Assembly: GCA_965247505.1 (NCBI GenBank)
Contig: OZ252020.1
Location: 2,790,001 to 2,854,000, forward strand
Direction of reading: 5' to 3'
DNA length: 64,000 bases
Source of the DNA: CAIYRG01 sp965247505
GTDB lineage: Bacteria; Pseudomonadota; Alphaproteobacteria; Micropepsales; Micropepsaceae
In this document: piece by piece, positions 61,445 to 64,000 of the stretch
Layout: every line of letters begins with the position of its first letter
Position numbering within the stretch: the stretch's first letter is position 1
Position numbers and translations under genes: made by a program
Notes under the pieces: generated by a model
Database searches by the model: none
What the model was told of the DNA's origin: nothing
What the model saw: the letters and a program-made list of their open reading frames with translations, nothing else

Positions 61445-61845
61445 TTTGCACTCGTTAGTTCGGAAGATCCTGCACGCATATATTTACGCCCGGACTCAAT
61501 GGCTTCGCGCACGGCTTGTTCCACGGGAAGCTTTTCTCTCAAGCCTACAAGCTTTATCAGACTCGGAAGATTGCTACCCGCAAGGACCTCGACCTTATTT
61601 TTCTGAAGATGCGCCAATGCAAGGTTGCATGGCGTTCCCCCGAACATATCCGTGACCAAAGCGACGCCCCGCCCACAATCCACTGCGGAAATCGCTGCGG
61701 TAATTTCGTCTCGGCGTTGTTCCATATCGTCGTTTGGGCCGATGCAGACGGTTTTCACGTTGCGCAAAGGGCCGACAATATGCTGCGTCGCGGCCAGGAG
61801 TTCTTCCGCGAGCCGTCCGTGGGTAACAAGAACAATTCCAAACAT
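61441..61845 (-). CDS. PTS EIIA component of the mannose family
   Basis: A 134-residue EIIA(Man) fold protein. Active His 9 is in IVLVTHGRLAEELL, and DMFGGTPCNLAL is the conserved second loop. No EIIB/C/D domain is nearby, so this is the regulatory, non-transport type of alphaproteobacterial PTS. It overlaps HPr by 4 bases and is 73 bases downstream of hprK. Confidence 0.93.
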   Translation of the reverse strand: MFGIVLVTHGRLAEELLAATQHIVGPLRNVKTVCIGPNDDMEQRRDEITAAISAVDCGRGVALVTDMFGGTPCNLALAHLQKNKVEVLAGSNLPSLIKLVGLREKLPVEQAVREAIESGRKYMRAGSSELTSAK

Positions 61846-61918
61846 GGGATCTATGCTTACGCCCTAGTCGAAAAAGGGCGCGCACGATAACAGCCTGGCT
61901 CCGGGAGAAAAGCCCATC

Positions 61919-62440
61919 TCATGACGTTTTTTCGGGGGGTGCGACACCGGCGACAAAATTTCCCGAGGCTGCCGCCGCAGCGGCGGCCACGATCTTGGCG
62001 GTGGTGGAGGCTTCGAATGGGTGCATTGTCACCAGAGGTGGAAGGCGGGACGCCGCCAGAGGTGCGGGTGGCGCGTATAGGGTTGGTTCGGGCAGACGCT
62101 CTGGCGCCGCACTGGGGTCCAAGTGGACCACGAGCGCAATGGGGGCCTTGGCAGCGTGATCGAGCTTGAGAATCCCAATACCGCGAATCTCAATCTGTCC
62201 AGCGATGTTGTCGACGGCTTGGGCAAAAAGAAGGCGCCCGTCCGTCGATAAAGAGGTCTGGTCGTCGGAAATCAATCGCCCGCCTTCGGCAATGAGGCGC
62301 AGCGCCACATCGGATTTTCCGCTTCCCGGTTCTCCGGTCAAAAGGACGGCAAATCCCCCAGGCCCTCCGAATTGCTCGAGTGCCGGCCCGAGGGCCACAC
62401 TTGTTGCATGGATGAGGACGGAGGGCGTTGTTGTGCTCAT
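61919..62440 (-). CDS. hprK: HPr kinase/phosphorylase (short form)
   Basis: Phosphorylates or dephosphorylates HPr on serine. The 173-residue protein is only the C-terminal kinase domain, with the P-loop LLTGEPGSGKSDVALRL and the DD of LISDDQTSL. The longer N-terminal domain of Gram-positive HprK is absent, as is normal in alphaproteobacteria. The ATG overlaps the stop of the upstream sensor kinase gene (ATGA), so the kinase and PTS genes form one operon. Confidence 0.93.
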   Translation of the reverse strand: MSTTTPSVLIHATSVALGPALEQFGGPGGFAVLLTGEPGSGKSDVALRLIAEGGRLISDDQTSLSTDGRLLFAQAVDNIAGQIEIRGIGILKLDHAAKAPIALVVHLDPSAAPERLPEPTLYAPPAPLAASRLPPLVTMHPFEASTTAKIVAAAAAAASGNFVAGVAPPEKTS

Positions 62441-64000
62441 GGGCCCCGGCGGGAAAGGGGAAGCTCTACAATAAATCGCGCACCGCATTTCTTGCCTTGT
62501 TCGTTACGCCGGTTGTCAGCCCAGATCCGTCCGCCATGGCTGGACATAATCTGACGTGCGATGGCAAGGCCGAGTCCCGAATTCTTACCGAATTCCGCTT
62601 CGGCGGGACGTGAGCTGAAGAAGCGATCAAATATTCGCTCCAAATCGGCGGTCGGAATACCGCGCCCTTGATCCTCTATCGTCGCCCGTACGATGGCGCC
62701 GACAATAACCAGCGAAATATCTACGTTACCTTCATCCGGGCTGAAGGAGATCGTGTTGTCTATAAGATTGCGGAAGACCTGCCCAAGTCTCTCGGCGATA
62801 CCCTGGACAATCGCGTTTGCGCCCGGCTCGCGATGAAACACGACCCGAACGCCACGCGGTAATTCCATCCCATTGTAGATTTCGACCGTCGTCTCGAGCA
62901 TGCGGCTAAGATCTACCGGCTCGACATGCGCGCGAGAAAGCTCCGCATCGAGCCGCGAGGCATCGGAGATATCGGTGATCAAACGATCGATCCGTTTAAC
63001 ATCGTTCCGAACGAGTTCGACCATTCTGTCGCGCGCTTCGTTGTCGCGCGCGCGCCCGAGCATTTCGACGGCGCTCTTCAATGACGTCAGCGGGTTTTTC
63101 AACTCGTGGGCGACGTCGGCTGCGAAGCGCTCAGTAGAGTCAATCCGGTCATATAAAGCTTTGGTCATGGCGGCCAAGGATTCCGCGAGCTCGCCAATCT
63201 CGTCCGGACGGTCATTGAAAGTCGGGATGGCCTCGCGCCCGGCGCGTCCGCGCCTGACGTGGTCGGCCGCCGCGGCCAGGCGCCGAATGGGCGCAGCAAT
63301 AAACCCTGCGAGATAAAGTGAGGACAGAAGAAGCGCGCCAAAGGCGATCAATGAAACGCGGATGATGGCAGCGCGCTCTTCGGCGAGGATGTCGTCGATA
63401 TCGCCTGATTCGGTGGTGAGCATCAGCACACCATAATGTGTGGCCAGACGCTCGATCGGAACGGCAACCGAAAGAACAAGCTTTCCAAGTTCATTGACGC
63501 GCACGGCGCTCGCCTCTTCGCCGTCAAGAGCACTCACCACCTCGTGATAAACCCGCCCATCCTGGCCCGCCTCGAAATAGGGTTCCAATTGCGTGAATGG
63601 GCGGAAATTCAAGAAGCGGGAATAAAACTCCTGCATTGATGTCCGCGTGTCCCGAAAGAACGCGACAAAGGGATTGGCAGATTGTGGCGGCGGGAGCTCG
63701 TCTCTGGTCACCACATTGCGGGCCAAGAGGAAACGGGTGTCGGCAAGAAGCTCCCCGTTGGTTGCAAAGATTTGTGCGCGAAGTCGCGTCGGCGCGATGA
63801 GCTGGCGAAGGAGCGGTTCCGCAGTGGTCAGATCAATGCGGCGCCTGTTCGGATCGGCGGTGTACTCCGCCAGTGCGCCGCCAACGATAGCGGCTTGATC
63901 GCGAATGCCCGCCATACGCTCTTCCACCAGGCCGCCGCCGGTAGACTGAACCCACAACACGCCGGCGATCAAAATAAGCAGCGCAAATGCGTTGAAGAAT
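62437..64000 (-). CDS. chvG: Sensor histidine kinase, ChvG/ExoS-like (5' end outside the window)
   Basis: At least 521 residues are in the window and the frame remains open past the right edge, with a hydrophobic segment (AFALLILIAGVLWV) that is the first transmembrane helix, so the start is outside. A periplasmic sensing domain (about 20-190), a second transmembrane helix (ALLLSSLYLAGFIAAPI), a HAMP segment, the DHp with phospho-His in FAADVAHELKNPLTSLKSA, and the ATPase (N-box RNLIDNTISFSPDEG, G1 DQGRGIP, G2 NSGLGLAIARQIM). Adjacency to hprK-EIIA-HPr is characteristic of the ChvG (ExoS) kinases that, with ChvI, sense envelope or acid stress. ChvI itself should lie beyond the edge. Confidence 0.92.
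   Translation of the reverse strand, partial: FFNAFALLILIAGVLWVQSTGGGLVEERMAGIRDQAAIVGGALAEYTADPNRRRIDLTTAEPLLRQLIAPTRLRAQIFATNGELLADTRFLLARNVVTRDELPPPQSANPFVAFFRDTRTSMQEFYSRFLNFRPFTQLEPYFEAGQDGRVYHEVVSALDGEEASAVRVNELGKLVLSVAVPIERLATHYGVLMLTTESGDIDDILAEERAAIIRVSLIAFGALLLSSLYLAGFIAAPIRRLAAAADHVRRGRAGREAIPTFNDRPDEIGELAESLAAMTKALYDRIDSTERFAADVAHELKNPLTSLKSAVEMLGRARDNEARDRMVELVRNDVKRIDRLITDISDASRLDAELSRAHVEPVDLSRMLETTVEIYNGMELPRGVRVVFHREPGANAIVQGIAERLGQVFRNLIDNTISFSPDEGNVDISLVIVGAIVRATIEDQGRGIPTADLERIFDRFFSSRPAEAEFGKNSGLGLAIARQIMSSHGGRIWADNRRNEQGKKCGARFIVELPLSRRGP

Overview
This window looks like a chromosomal segment of an alphaproteobacterium. The evidence is a set of gene neighbourhoods typical of that class: HPr kinase - EIIA(Man) - HPr next to a ChvG-type sensor kinase; kdsD-lptC-lptA-lptB-rpoN-ptsN; TIGR02300-aroA-cmk-rpsA-...-ihfB-lapA-pyrF-trpFBA-accD-folC; and a DivL-like kinase near tsaE-amgK-murU-addB-addA-trxA. 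DUF1150, TIGR02300 and NDUFA9-like proteins also fit. The order cannot be fixed from sequence reading alone. Almost everything is core genome; there are no rRNA genes, CRISPR arrays or insertion sequences.

Region by region. 1-2421: the end of an integrated element, with a tyrosine integrase and an unrecognised gene, abutting the 3' end of tRNA-Ser(GGA); the rest of the element lies left of the window. 2522-5486: lipid A/polyprenyl sugar-transfer genes (LAB_N protein, GT2, GT39). 5487-12461: a minus-strand run of a DMT exporter, CorA, an orphan ZnuA, IF-3 with a non-AUG start, ThrS and a GT4 glycosyltransferase. 12605-20072: hydrolase, TPR protein, QueG, GST, MtgA, a HupE-type membrane protein with an anchored partner, UppP and an NDUFA9-like reductase. 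20220-26733: tRNA-Leu(CAG) followed 5 nt later by a short RNase D, then the LPS (Kdo/Lpt) and sigma-54/PTS-Ntr cluster.

27036-42343: PabB-PabC fusion, HU, tRNA-Ala(GGC), a very acidic TIGR02300 protein, then the plus-strand run aroA, cmk, rpsA (with an extra 140-residue Lys/Asp/Ala tail), a diheme cytochrome c, ihfB, lapA, pyrF, trpF, trpB, trpA, accD, folC. 42365-51466 (minus): trxA, addA, addB, murU-like, amgK-like and tsaE, i.e. recombination repair, cell-wall recycling and tRNA modification in one tightly overlapped run. 51614-53188: a ferredoxin reductase/ferredoxin pair. 53220-55670: a large PAS kinase with Tyr in place of the phospho-acceptor His (DivL-like), with a CtrA-like box in front of it. 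56169-58386: a GlcG/HbpS-like secreted protein and a PadR-DUF1700-DUF2807 operon with a long palindromic operator. 58449-64000: ahcY, a TraB/GumN protein, HPr, EIIA(Man), HprK and a ChvG-like kinase cut by the window edge.

No convincing wholly new multi-gene system was found. The best second-look items are the S1 basic/acidic tail, the infC start region coupled to znuA, the tRNA-Leu/RNase D arrangement, the DivL-like kinase with its CtrA-like box, the PadR palindrome, the HupE partner protein, and the unknown gene overlapping the integrase.
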